From the NCBI GenBank assembly GCA_963839615.1, contig CAWIVY010000007.1, positions 310,001 to 374,000 of the forward strand: a stretch of 64,000 nt of DNA. The letters are read 5' to 3'. The DNA comes from DASQMT01 sp963839615. GTDB lineage: Bacteria; Actinomycetota; Thermoleophilia; Solirubrobacterales; Solirubrobacteraceae. Below are positions 32,993 to 40,686 of this stretch, one piece after another. Both the position numbers and the translations under genes were made by a program. The notes beneath the pieces were generated by a model. That model had not been told where the DNA came from and made no database searches. It saw only the letters and a list, made by a program, of their open reading frames with translations. Position 1 is the first letter of the stretch. Each line of letters begins with the position of its first letter.

Positions 32993-34236
32993 AGGCCCTT
33001 GGCCCCGAGCCGCTCGGCCACCCGCTCGCCGCTGACCACGCCATCCTCGTGGAAGCCCCAGCCCCAGTAGGCACCGCAATAGTGCGTGCGGTCGCGGCCG
33101 CTGATCTCGGCGTGGCGCGCCTGCGCGGCCTGGCCGGCGGCTGTGTAGACGGGGTGCGCGTATGGGATCGTGCGGATGATCTGCTCGGGGTCGATCGCCT
33201 CGGTGCGGTTGAGCGTCACGCAGAACTCGCGCTCGGCCCGGAGCGTCTGCAGGCGGTTCATGTGGTAGGTGACCGTCGGCATGCCGGTCGGCTCGTCGAG
33301 CAGGTGGTAGTTCCAGCTCGCCCACGCGCGGCGGCGGCGAGGAAGCATTTGCCGGTCGGTGTGGAGCACGGCCTCGTTGGCCTGGTACGGAAACGCACCG
33401 AGCAACTCGTGCTCGCGCTCGCTCGGGTCGGCTAGCAGCTTCAGCGCCTGGTCTGAGTGCGTGGCCAGCACGACGTGGTCGAAGCGCTCGGCTTCGCCGC
33501 CCCGCGGCGTGACGCTGACATGATCGGCGTGACGGCTGACCGACTCGACCGGCGTGGCGAGTCGCAGGCGGTCCCGCCACGGCGCCACGAGGGCCTTGAC
33601 GTAGCGGTGCGAGCCGCCGACGACCGTGCGCCATTGCGGGCGGTCGCGAAAGCCGAGCATCCCGTGGTTGTCGAAGAACTCGATCAGGAAGCGCGCCGGG
33701 AAGCTCCGCATCTGGCGGGGGTCCGCCGACCAGACGGCGGCGGCCTGGGGCACGATCAGCCGATTCACGAACGCGTGCGAGTAGCGGCGCTCCTCCAGGA
33801 ACTGCCCAAGCGACGGGCCGGCGCCGTCCGATCGGAGCAGCGCCCGCCCCTCGCGGTTGAAGCGCACCAGGTCGGCCACCATGCGGTGGAACCACGGCGT
33901 CGCCAGGTGCGCGCGCTTGGCGAACAGGCCGTTCGGCGAGGTGCTCGCGTACTCGAAGTCGCCCGCCTCGTCAGTCACCCCGAAGCTCATGTTCGAGGCC
34001 TGGCCATGGACGCCGATGCGGTCGAGCAGGCGCTCGAATCTCGGGTAGTTGCGATCGTTGAAGACGATGAAACCGGTGTCGACCCAGTGCGTCTCGTTCG
34101 GCGTGTCCACGCGAACCGTGTTGGTGTGACCGCCGGCGTAGGCGCTGGCCTCGAACACGGTGACCTCGTGATGCCGCGTGAGCAGGTGCGCCGCGGCGAG
34201 CCCCGAGACTCCCGCGCCGATCACGGCGATCCTCAT
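32989..34236 (-). CDS. FAD-dependent oxidoreductase (amine-oxidase-like), lipid-modification cluster
   Basis: 415 aa. Dinucleotide-binding IAVIGAGVSGLAAAHLL with downstream Glu (VTVFEAS) and a GGHTNTV loop; the C-terminal flavin region GRDRTHYCGAYWGWGFHEDGVVSGERVAE is typical. It is the protein found with DUF1365 and CFA synthase, probably a desaturase-like or retro-desaturation oxidase of acyl chains. First structural gene downstream of the ECF sigma factor (61-nt gap). Confidence 0.9.
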   Translation of the reverse strand: MRIAVIGAGVSGLAAAHLLTRHHEVTVFEASAYAGGHTNTVRVDTPNETHWVDTGFIVFNDRNYPRFERLLDRIGVHGQASNMSFGVTDEAGDFEYASTSPNGLFAKRAHLATPWFHRMVADLVRFNREGRALLRSDGAGPSLGQFLEERRYSHAFVNRLIVPQAAAVWSADPRQMRSFPARFLIEFFDNHGMLGFRDRPQWRTVVGGSHRYVKALVAPWRDRLRLATPVESVSRHADHVSVTPRGGEAERFDHVVLATHSDQALKLLADPSEREHELLGAFPYQANEAVLHTDRQMLPRRRRAWASWNYHLLDEPTGMPTVTYHMNRLQTLRAEREFCVTLNRTEAIDPEQIIRTIPYAHPVYTAAGQAAQARHAEISGRDRTHYCGAYWGWGFHEDGVVSGERVAERLGAKGL

Positions 34237-34297
34237 GAGTCCGGGGCCTTGTACACGCGGGGCATCGGAGGTAGTTCGCAGCGCAAGCGCTTTCGGA

Positions 34298-34888
34298 TCA
34301 CCGCAACGCGGCGGCCGGCGAGCCCAGCTGCGTGGCGAGCTTTCGCAGCGCGAGGCGCACCCGGCCCTTGATCGTGCCGAGCGGCACCCCCAGGCGAGCG
34401 GAGATCTCGGTGTGGCTCAGTCCGTCGAAGTAGCTGAGCTCGAGTGCCTGGCGCTGGGTTTCCGGCAGCGTTCGCAGCGCGACGCCGATGGTGATGGCCT
34501 CGATGCGGCGGAGCGCTTCCTCGTCGGTGCGCTCGGGAGCCTCCGGATCGCGGTGGGTCTCGAGTTCCACGTGCAGGTGGGCGCGACCGCGCCGGATGGC
34601 GTCGATCGCGCGGTTGCGGGTGATCGACGCGAGCCAGCTGCCGGGACTTCCGCGCTCAGGCCGGTAGCTGTGGCGGCTGCGCCACAGGGCGACAAAGGCC
34701 TCCTGGGTCACATCCTCGGCGGCTGCGCGCTCGCGCAGCATCCGATGGGCGAGCCTGTATACCGACCGCGCGTGCCGGTCATAGATCGCGCTGAAAGCGT
34801 CGGCGTCGTCCGCAAGGACACGTTGCATGAGCTCGCGGTCCCTCAGTGCCTCGCCCTGCGGAGAGGAGCCGTCCAGTCTTGTCGTCAT
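34298..34888 (-). CDS. ECF sigma factor, LitS-like
   Basis: 196 aa from the ATG at 34888. Region 2: FSAIYDRHARSVYRLAHRML and AEDVTQEAFVALWR; region 4: LRTLPETQRQALELSYFDGLSHTEISARLGVPLGTIKGRV. No anti-sigma gene is adjacent; instead the divergent gene encodes a CarH/LitR-type photoreceptor repressor, the same pairing as LitR-LitS in Streptomyces. It should direct the FAD/DUF1365/CFA operon that follows. Confidence 0.92.
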   Translation of the reverse strand: MTTRLDGSSPQGEALRDRELMQRVLADDADAFSAIYDRHARSVYRLAHRMLRERAAAEDVTQEAFVALWRSRHSYRPERGSPGSWLASITRNRAIDAIRRGRAHLHVELETHRDPEAPERTDEEALRRIEAITIGVALRTLPETQRQALELSYFDGLSHTEISARLGVPLGTIKGRVRLALRKLATQLGSPAAALR

Positions 34889-34932
34889 GTGAACTCCATC
34901 CTGTCTAGGGCTTGTACAGGGATGGTAGCAAC

Positions 34933-34976
34933 TTGGCACATGTTTGTCGAATGCTTGTCGCGTGTCTGTATAGTGT
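34933..34976. promoter_or_regulatory. Four tandem 11-bp repeats: CarH/LitR operator over the photoreceptor promoter
   Basis: Exactly adjoining 11-mers TTGGCACATGT (34933), TTGTCGAATGC (34944), TTGTCGCGTGT (34955) and CTGTATAGTGT (34966), consensus TTGtc...TGt. A -10-like TATAGT (34969-34974) and -35-like TTGTCG (34944) fall inside. The structurally studied Thermus CarH tetramer binds direct 11-bp repeats across its promoter, so this is a strong candidate operator. The photoreceptor ATG follows at 34984. Confidence 0.75.
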
Positions 34977-34983
34977 TGCCGAC

Positions 34984-35856
34984 ATGACACGACAGACAGG
35001 TCTCGTGCGGATCGGTGAGCTCAGCCGGCGCTCGGGGGTGAGCAACGAGCTGCTCCGGGCATGGGAGCGGCGGTACGGGCTGCTGCACCCGACGCGATCG
35101 GAGGGGGGCTACCGGCTCTACTCAGCGGAGGACGAACAGCGCGTAACCGCGATGCGCGAGAACCTCAAGCGCGGCTTGTCGGCCGCCGAGGCGGCCCGGT
35201 TGGCACTCGACCAAACCGGCGACGAGTCGCCGGCACCCGACACACCCATCCTCGGGCAGAGCGCGCAGCAGCTGCGCGCGGCGCTCGACAGGCTCGACGA
35301 GGCGGGCGCGCACGCGGCGCTTGATCGGCTGTTGGCCGAGTTGTCGCTCGAGACGGTGCTGGGCGAGGCCGTCCTGCCCTACCTGCGCGAACTCGGCGAG
35401 CGCTGGGAACGCGGAGACGCCTCGATCGGCCAGGAGCACTTCGCGAGCGGCGTTCTACGCGGGCGGCTGCTCGGCCTGGCCCGCGGGTGGAGGCAGGGAG
35501 GAGGTCCGCACGCGGTGCTCGCATGCGCGCCGGGGGAACTCCACGAGCTCGGGCTGATCACATTCGGGCTGGCCCTGCGCGACCGGAACTGGCGTATCAC
35601 GTATCTCGGCCCCGACACCCCGCTCGCCACGATCGCGGAGATCGCCGAGACGGTTCGCGCGGATGCCGTGGTGATCGCAGCGACCGCCGCGACGTACCTC
35701 GAGGGGGAGCAGCCGGCGCTGGCCACGCTCGGACGTAGCTGTCCGCTCTGGCTCGCAGGCCCCGGCGCTGACGAGCGACTCGCCACGGCCGCGCACGCGA
35801 CGCTGCTCGACGTCGAACCGCTCGCAGCGGCGGAGCGCGTAGCGACCGCGCTCTGA
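34984..35856 (+). CDS. CarH/LitR-type adenosylcobalamin photoreceptor, MerR-family repressor
   Basis: 290 aa from the ATG at 34984. MerR helix-turn-helix RIGELSRRSGVSNELLRAWERRYGLLHPTRSEGGYRLYS is followed by a four-helix cap and a B12-binding Rossmann domain. The key residues of Thermus CarH are all present with correct spacing: Trp141, Glu151 and His152 (counterparts of Trp131, Glu141, His142), and the ExHxxG motif Glu185-x-His187-x-x-Gly190 for the lower cobalt ligand. Such proteins bind DNA as tetramers in the dark and fall off when light breaks the Co-C bond. Divergent from the ECF sigma gene across the 11-bp repeats. Confidence 0.93.
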   Translation: MTRQTGLVRIGELSRRSGVSNELLRAWERRYGLLHPTRSEGGYRLYSAEDEQRVTAMRENLKRGLSAAEAARLALDQTGDESPAPDTPILGQSAQQLRAALDRLDEAGAHAALDRLLAELSLETVLGEAVLPYLRELGERWERGDASIGQEHFASGVLRGRLLGLARGWRQGGGPHAVLACAPGELHELGLITFGLALRDRNWRITYLGPDTPLATIAEIAETVRADAVVIAATAATYLEGEQPALATLGRSCPLWLAGPGADERLATAAHATLLDVEPLAAAERVATAL

Positions 35857-35925
35857 CGAGGATCGGGTGGCGCCCTGGGCGCGCCGTCCGTCACGCCGGC
35901 GCAGACTCGAGAGAGGGAGCTCCCG

Positions 35926-36084
35926 ATGCCGGTCAAGTAGTACGAGTGGCTTAGCGGCGAGCGCGTGCTGCCCGCGATCGAGTTAGAGGACGGCACCGTG
36001 CTGCGTGAGGAGTCGGCCACCTCGTCGCGCGCATCCGCGGGGGGCCGGCTCTCGTCAAGCGGCCCCGGAGTGCCGGCTACCTGA
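35926..36084 (+). pseudogene. Short coding relic interrupted by an in-frame TAG
   Basis: An ATG with a purine-rich ribosome-binding site (GAGAGAGGGAG) reads MPVK, then TAG at 35938, then continues in the same frame as YEWLSGERVLPAIELEDGTV... to a TGA at 36082. The continuation has protein-like composition. Product not recognised; most likely a decayed gene, since no amber-decoding system is evident. Confidence 0.35.
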
Positions 36085-36233
36085 CCGGTTGCCGGGGCCA
36101 TCGATCAGGCCGCCTCGAGCTCTGCATACCGGTGCGGTAAAGAGGCCTGCCGTCGCCCGGAGTCGACGCCCTCGCGGAGAGACCTTGCCAGCCGTCGAGG
36201 TGTCATCGAGATAGCGGTGCTCGAGCGCGACGC

Positions 36234-36887
36234 GTGCCGTCGGTTTGCTCGCCCATGAAGCGCACGCGCACTTCTCGAACCGATCGAACGGCCGCTCTCG
36301 GGCTCGAACACCCGGACGCAGCGCTGTACATCACGGCCGCGTTCAGCGGCCTGCGGCTGGGCGAGCTGCTCGCGCTGCGCTGGCACGACGTCGACTTCGC
36401 GCTCCAGCGGCTGCATGTCCGCCGCAACTACACCGACCGGCGCGAGAAGGCACCCAGGAGCGGACGGGTGCGGTCCGCGCCGATGGTCGACGAGGTCACC
36501 GCCGCGCTGGACGGCCTCACACGTCGCGCGCACTTCACCGCCGCGGATGACCTGGTGTTCCCCAACGAGGTCGGCGAGCATCTCTGCGGCTGGACGCTGC
36601 GCCGCCGCTACTACGCCGCGCTCGACGCCGCCGGCTTGCCCCGGCTCCGGTTCCACGACCTGCGTCATTGCTTCGCCACCATCGCCGTCCAGCGGCTCCC
36701 GCTTCACACCGTCCAGGGCTACCTGGGACACGCGCACATCAGCACCACGATGCGCTACGTCCACCACACGCCCGCGGCCCGCGACGTGGCACTGCTCTCC
36801 GAGGCGATCCGGGCCGAGACAGTGCTGATCTCGGGACACGCTCGCCGCGTGTGGGCCCTTCGCAGACGGTCGCGGACGACGCTGTAG
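36234..36887 (+). pseudogene. Tyrosine recombinase (phage integrase family), N-terminally truncated
   Basis: 217 aa comprising only the catalytic domain. Arg in AAFSGLRLGELLALRWHDVD, HDLRH box in LRFHDLRHCFAT, and the final His and Tyr in LGHAHISTTMRYVHH are all present. The usual about 170-residue SAM-like core-binding domain is absent, and the upstream sequence does not encode it in any frame I can see. It ends 16 nt from the 3' end of tRNA-Cys, the normal place for an integrase at an attachment site, so it is probably the stub of a decayed integrative element. Confidence 0.8.
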
Positions 36888-36902
36888 AGCCAATTCGGGG
36901 AG

Positions 36903-36973
36903 AGGCGCCGACCGGAATCGAACCGGTGTACACGGCTTTGCAGGCCGCTGCGTAGCCACTCCGCCACGGCGCC
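36903..36973 (-). tRNA. tRNA-Cys (anticodon GCA)
   Basis: 71-nt cloverleaf on the minus strand: acceptor GGCGCCG/CGGCGCC, D arm, anticodon loop CTGCAAA with GCA, and T arm CCGGTTCGATTCCGG; discriminator T. Its 3' end faces the truncated integrase. Confidence 0.95.
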
Positions 36974-37033
36974 GGGGGGCAGCGCACATCCTAGGACGGG
37001 GCCAGGCGGCCATTGCTACTCTTGCGCCTCCCA

Positions 37034-37106
37034 GGGCGATTAGCTCAGCTGGGAGAGCGCCGCCTCGACAAGGCGGAGGTCACTGGTTCGAGCCCAGTAT
37101 CGCCCA
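37034..37106 (+). tRNA. tRNA-Val (anticodon GAC)
   Basis: 73-nt cloverleaf: acceptor GGGCGAT/ATCGCCC, D arm GCTC...GAGC, anticodon stem CCGCC/GGCGG with loop TCGACAA (GAC), T arm CTGGTTCGAGCCCAG, discriminator A. Confidence 0.95.
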
Positions 37107-37114
37107 TAGCGAGA

Positions 37115-37136
37115 CCCGCGCCCGGTCGCGGGTTTC
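37115..37136 (+). terminator. Terminator hairpin after tRNA-Val
   Basis: CCCGCG (37115-37120) / CGCGGG (37127-37132) with a 6-nt loop, then TTTC. The T-run is short, but the position 8 nt after tRNA-Val supports it. Confidence 0.6.
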
Positions 37137-37170
37137 GTGGTTTAAGGGTTCCAACGCGGTTCCGTTCGGC

Positions 37171-37563
37171 TCAGCAGACCACGAGGAGCTGGAACGCCCG
37201 GTCGGCTGAGACGTTGCTGTTCGTCCGGACCGTCACGAACACGGCCTCGGCGTTGCCACCGCGATCGGCCACGCCCATGATCGCGCCGGGAGCGCCGCCG
37301 GCGCCGCTCTCGCCCTGCGTGGCATAGAAGCCGCAGAGGGTGATGTCTCGCCCGAAGTCGACCTCGTATTGCCCGAGGGCGATACGGCTGCTTGTGACAC
37401 CGCCGCTCGAGTTGGCGACCGTGCCGTTGGCGTTGATCTGCGCGAAGAGCACGCCGATGTCCTCGTTGATCAGGCCGAAGTCGACGATCTCGCCGGCGTC
37501 GACCGAGTCGTTGGCGATCTCCGTTGCGTTCACCGAGTCGCTTGCGATCTCCGGCGCGGTCAC
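37171..37563 (-). CDS. Repeat-containing hypothetical protein with a damaged-looking start
   Basis: 130 aa if begun at the GTG at 37563. The N-terminal part is built of about 10-residue repeats ending in DSV (TAPEIASDSV, NATEIANDSV, DAGEIVD), with one more copy (GELAADSV) upstream of that GTG in the same frame. A compact beta-rich domain follows. The GTG lacks a ribosome-binding site, whereas a strong one (AAGGAGG, 37637-37643) precedes an ATG at 37631 that is immediately followed by TAG. One extra base after that ATG would join it to the repeat frame, so the gene may have lost a base. Function unknown; repeats of this sort occur in surface proteins. Confidence 0.6.
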   Translation of the reverse strand: MTAPEIASDSVNATEIANDSVDAGEIVDFGLINEDIGVLFAQINANGTVANSSGGVTSSRIALGQYEVDFGRDITLCGFYATQGESGAGGAPGAIMGVADRGGNAEAVFVTVRTNSNVSADRAFQLLVVC

Positions 37564-37765
37564 CGAGTCGGCCGCGAGCTCGCCGGTTCCGACCGCCGAT
37601 GTATCGACCGCGGTTTGAGGCGGGACTACATGGCTTCCTCCTTGAAGCAGGGCAAACGAACCTGACGAGTCGCGACTATCTCACGAATACGGGAAGCAGC
37701 GAGCAGGCGATTAGTTTCGCGGCACTTCAGGGTCTCAAGGGACCCAGACAAGAAAAGGAGACGCC

Positions 37766-38362
37766 GTGTCCGCAACCGTTCTCTACATGTCGATGTCCCT
37801 CGACGGATTCATCGCCGGGCCCAACGAGGGGCCGGACAACGGGCTCGGCGACGGCGGGCACCGCCTGCACGAGTGGGCCCTGACGCGTTCCGACGTCGAC
37901 GGCTCGCTGATCTCGCGCCGCCTGACCGGCGTCGACGCCCAGGTCGTCGACGAGTTCATGGCGACCGGCGCGGTCGTCGCCGGCCGGGGGACCTTCGAGC
38001 CGGCCGGCGGCTGGGGCGGCGACCACCACGACGGCGTGCCGATCTTCATCCTGAGCCGCCGAGAGCCCGGCAGCGAGCCCCAATGGCCGCTGGTCACCTA
38101 CGTGAACGACGTCAGGACCGCGATGTCCGAGGCGAAGCAGGCTGCGGGCGACAAGAACGTGCTGGTCCACGGCGCCGGGATCGCGCAGCTCGCGCTCGCT
38201 GCCGACGTCCTTGACGAGCTCGAGATCCATCTCGTCCCGGTGCTCCTCGGCCAGGGGCGCCGTCTCTTCGACAACCTCAGTCCAGAGCACATCGAGCTGG
38301 AGCGCACTCGCGTCCTCGAGGGCGACGGTGTCACGCACCTGCACTACCGCGTCCAGCGCTGA
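37766..38362 (+). CDS. Dihydrofolate reductase-like protein (RibD C-terminal domain family), second copy
   Basis: 198 aa from a GTG with AGGAG upstream. MSMSLDGFIAGPNEGPDNGLGDGG, VVAGRGTFEPAGGW and NVLVHGAGIAQLALAADVLDELEIHLVPVLLGQGRRLF define the RibD_C fold. NADPH-dependent reduction is the family expectation; substrate unknown. It precedes a GNAT gene by 24 nt on the same strand. Confidence 0.88.
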   Translation: MSATVLYMSMSLDGFIAGPNEGPDNGLGDGGHRLHEWALTRSDVDGSLISRRLTGVDAQVVDEFMATGAVVAGRGTFEPAGGWGGDHHDGVPIFILSRREPGSEPQWPLVTYVNDVRTAMSEAKQAAGDKNVLVHGAGIAQLALAADVLDELEIHLVPVLLGQGRRLFDNLSPEHIELERTRVLEGDGVTHLHYRVQR

Positions 38363-38386
38363 GCCGCTGCGGATAACGTCCCCGCC

Positions 38387-38842
38387 GTGATCTCGCTCCG
38401 GCCGATCGACGACTCGAACCGCGAAGCCGTCAAGGCCCTGCGCGTATCCCCGGCTCAGGAGCAGTTCGTCAGCGATGTCGCCGACTCGCTGCTGGAAGCC
38501 GCCGCGGAGCCGGACGGTCGCGCGCTCTACTGGGCGGTCTACTCCGGCGCGACGCCGGTCGGCTTCGTGATGATCAGCGACGACGTCGGCAGCTCCGATT
38601 ACATCCCGCACTACCTCTGGAAGCTGATGATCGATGAGCGCTACCAGCGGCAGGGCTTCGGGACCGCGGCGCTCGACCTGGTCGTCAACTACTTCCGCGG
38701 CCGGTCCGGGGTGGAGGAACTGAGCACGAGTGCGGGCCAGGGCGAGGGGAGCCCGGTCACGTTCTACGAGCGCTATGGGTTCGAGCGCACAGGCGACATC
38801 GTGTTCGGCGACGAGATCCTGCTCCGGTTCCCGCTTTCCTAG
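38387..38842 (+). CDS. GNAT-family N-acetyltransferase
   Basis: 151 aa from a GTG. The acetyl-CoA pyrophosphate-binding segment DERYQRQGFGTAALDLVVNYF and the late YERYGFERTGDIVFGDEILL identify GNAT. It resembles spermine/spermidine acetyltransferase-type proteins (short, WKLMIDERYQ), but the acceptor is not certain. Confidence 0.85.
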   Translation: MISLRPIDDSNREAVKALRVSPAQEQFVSDVADSLLEAAAEPDGRALYWAVYSGATPVGFVMISDDVGSSDYIPHYLWKLMIDERYQRQGFGTAALDLVVNYFRGRSGVEELSTSAGQGEGSPVTFYERYGFERTGDIVFGDEILLRFPLS

Positions 38843-38875
38843 CCGTCGCGAACGACTTCTGGGAGGGTCCTCGCG

Positions 38876-40534
38876 ATGCTCGCCCGCCGGGTCCTGCTGC
38901 TGGTCTCCCTTGCCATCGCGTCTCCAGCGGCGGCCGCGGCCGACGAGGCGGAGCTGATCTACGAGCCCGCGGGCGTCTCGCAGGTGGACCTGACCATCTC
39001 GCCGCAGTCGCTGCAGGCGCTGCGGGACGACCCGAGGACCTACGTGCCCGCCGGGTTCCGGCTCACCGCGGGCGATCAGGAGTTCGCCCCCGAGAACGTG
39101 CAGGTCAAGCTCAAGGGCCATGGTGCGTTCCGGCCCGTCGACCTGAAGGCCGCGTTCAAGGTCAAGTTCGCGAAGACGGATCGGCTGCTCGGCCTGAAGG
39201 GACTGACGCTCAACAACATGGTCCAGGACCCCTCGATGGTGCACGAGGCGCTCGGCTACGAGGTGCTGCGCGCGGCCGGCCTGCCGGCGCCGCGCACGGG
39301 CTTCGCCTACGTGCGCGTGAACCGCACAGGCTACGGGCTTTACCTCAACCTCGAGACATACGACTCCGTCTCGCTGGCGCGGCTGTTCGCCACCACGCAG
39401 CATCTCTACGAGGCCGACGTCACCGGCGTCGATCTCGCGCCGGGCGGGGCGGGCGGGTACGAGGTCGACGAGGGTGACGAGGACGACCGGGCCGACCTCG
39501 AGGCGCTGATCGACGCGACGCACGCGACCGCGGGCGACTGGTCGGACGCGATGGCCGGCATCGCCGACCTCGGCGAGATGACGCGACTCTGGGCCGGCGA
39601 GCAGTATCTCGGCCACTGGGACGGTTACAGCGCGACCGCCGGCCCATTCGCACCGAACAACTACTACCTGCACAGCGATGCGACGGGGCGCTTCGCGATG
39701 CTGGCATCCGGCCTCGACCAGACCTTCGTGCGGCGCTTCGCGTTCCCCGGCAACCCGGACGGGCTGCTGGCCCAGCGCTGCCTGGCGGATGCCTCGTGCC
39801 TCGAGGACTTCCGCGCGAACCTCGGCGCGGTCGCCGCCGCCGCGGACGGGATCGGGATCGGGGCGCGCCTGGACGCGCTCGCCGCCACCGTGGCGCGCTG
39901 GCGGCCGTGCCCGAGCCTCGAGCAGGCTGATGACTCGGCCTGGCAGTCCGCGGTGACCGCAACGCGCGCGTTCATCCGCGACCGGCGCGCAGCGGTGACC
40001 ACCTACACCGGCGCGGCCGCGCCCGCGACCGATCCGGCGCTCGACTCGGCGCGTCCGCCGCGCCTGAGCGTTGTCGGCTGCCCGGTCACGATCCCGCGCC
40101 CGACGCCCGCGAGCGAGCCCGGCGAGGCGCCGCCGATCGCGGTTCCGGCTGCGCCCGCCACCGCGGCGGCCGGCGCCATCCTCGCCGCGAGCGTGCAGCG
40201 ACTGTTCCCGCAGCGGCTCACTGCGCGCGTCACTCGCGGCAGCCGCCCGTACCGCTTCACCGCGTCGGGCTCGCTGCTCCCGCCGGCGGAGGTCGGCCGG
40301 CGGGCCGCGTGCGAGGGACGGGTGGCCGTTCGCGTGATGGCGGGCGCGAGGACCGTCTCGCGCCGACGCGCCTTCCTGCGCGAGGACTGCAAGTTCGCCG
40401 TATCGGTGAGCTTGTCGAAGGCGAGTCGCGCAGTCGGGCGGGGCAAGCTGAGGGTGCAGATCCGCTTCAAGGGCAACCGCGTGCTGCTGCCGTGCTCCGC
40501 GCCGCCCTTGACGCTGTTCGTCCGACGGAGCTAG
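38876..40534 (+). CDS. Secreted CotH-kinase-like protein
   Basis: 552 aa; signal peptide about 1-21. The CotH-type region spans about 30-330: VDLTISPQSLQALRDDPRTYVPA, VKLKGHGAF, GLKGLTLNNMVQDPSMVHEALGYEVLRAAG, and the late HWDGYSATAGPFAPNNYYLHSD with MLASGLDQTF. CotH proteins are atypical kinases that modify spore-coat or surface proteins. A Pro/Ala linker leads to a C-terminal beta-type domain with two Cys. No sporulation genes are near, so a surface-protein role is more likely. Confidence 0.82.
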   Translation: MLARRVLLLVSLAIASPAAAAADEAELIYEPAGVSQVDLTISPQSLQALRDDPRTYVPAGFRLTAGDQEFAPENVQVKLKGHGAFRPVDLKAAFKVKFAKTDRLLGLKGLTLNNMVQDPSMVHEALGYEVLRAAGLPAPRTGFAYVRVNRTGYGLYLNLETYDSVSLARLFATTQHLYEADVTGVDLAPGGAGGYEVDEGDEDDRADLEALIDATHATAGDWSDAMAGIADLGEMTRLWAGEQYLGHWDGYSATAGPFAPNNYYLHSDATGRFAMLASGLDQTFVRRFAFPGNPDGLLAQRCLADASCLEDFRANLGAVAAAADGIGIGARLDALAATVARWRPCPSLEQADDSAWQSAVTATRAFIRDRRAAVTTYTGAAAPATDPALDSARPPRLSVVGCPVTIPRPTPASEPGEAPPIAVPAAPATAAAGAILAASVQRLFPQRLTARVTRGSRPYRFTASGSLLPPAEVGRRAACEGRVAVRVMAGARTVSRRRAFLREDCKFAVSVSLSKASRAVGRGKLRVQIRFKGNRVLLPCSAPPLTLFVRRS

Positions 40535-40618
40535 GTCTGCGGACTGCCCACCGGGAGCATGTCCTTCGGCGGGTGCGGGTACGGAGCGCTGACCGAGCCA
40601 GGCACGAAATTTTGCGCC

Positions 40619-40645
40619 GTTTTCCCTTTCTCTCCTGTCGGGTAG
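40619..40645 (+). promoter_or_regulatory. SigB/SigF-type promoter before the gas vesicle cluster
   Basis: GTTT (40619-40622) and GGGTAG (40640-40645) with a 17-nt spacer, about 40 nt before the first gene. The motif and spacing equal those in front of the STAS/RsbW module at 14.2 kb. It sits in a local AT-richer patch between a terminated gene and the cluster. Confidence 0.5.
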
Positions 40646-40686
40646 GCCTCCGAGGACCGGCAAACGAGGTAGAGGGGAACCGGCCG

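Noticed and set aside
36234..36887. An active integrative element.
   Set aside because: The integrase lacks its core-binding domain and no excisionase, relaxase or cargo genes are present to its left; only a relic is supported.
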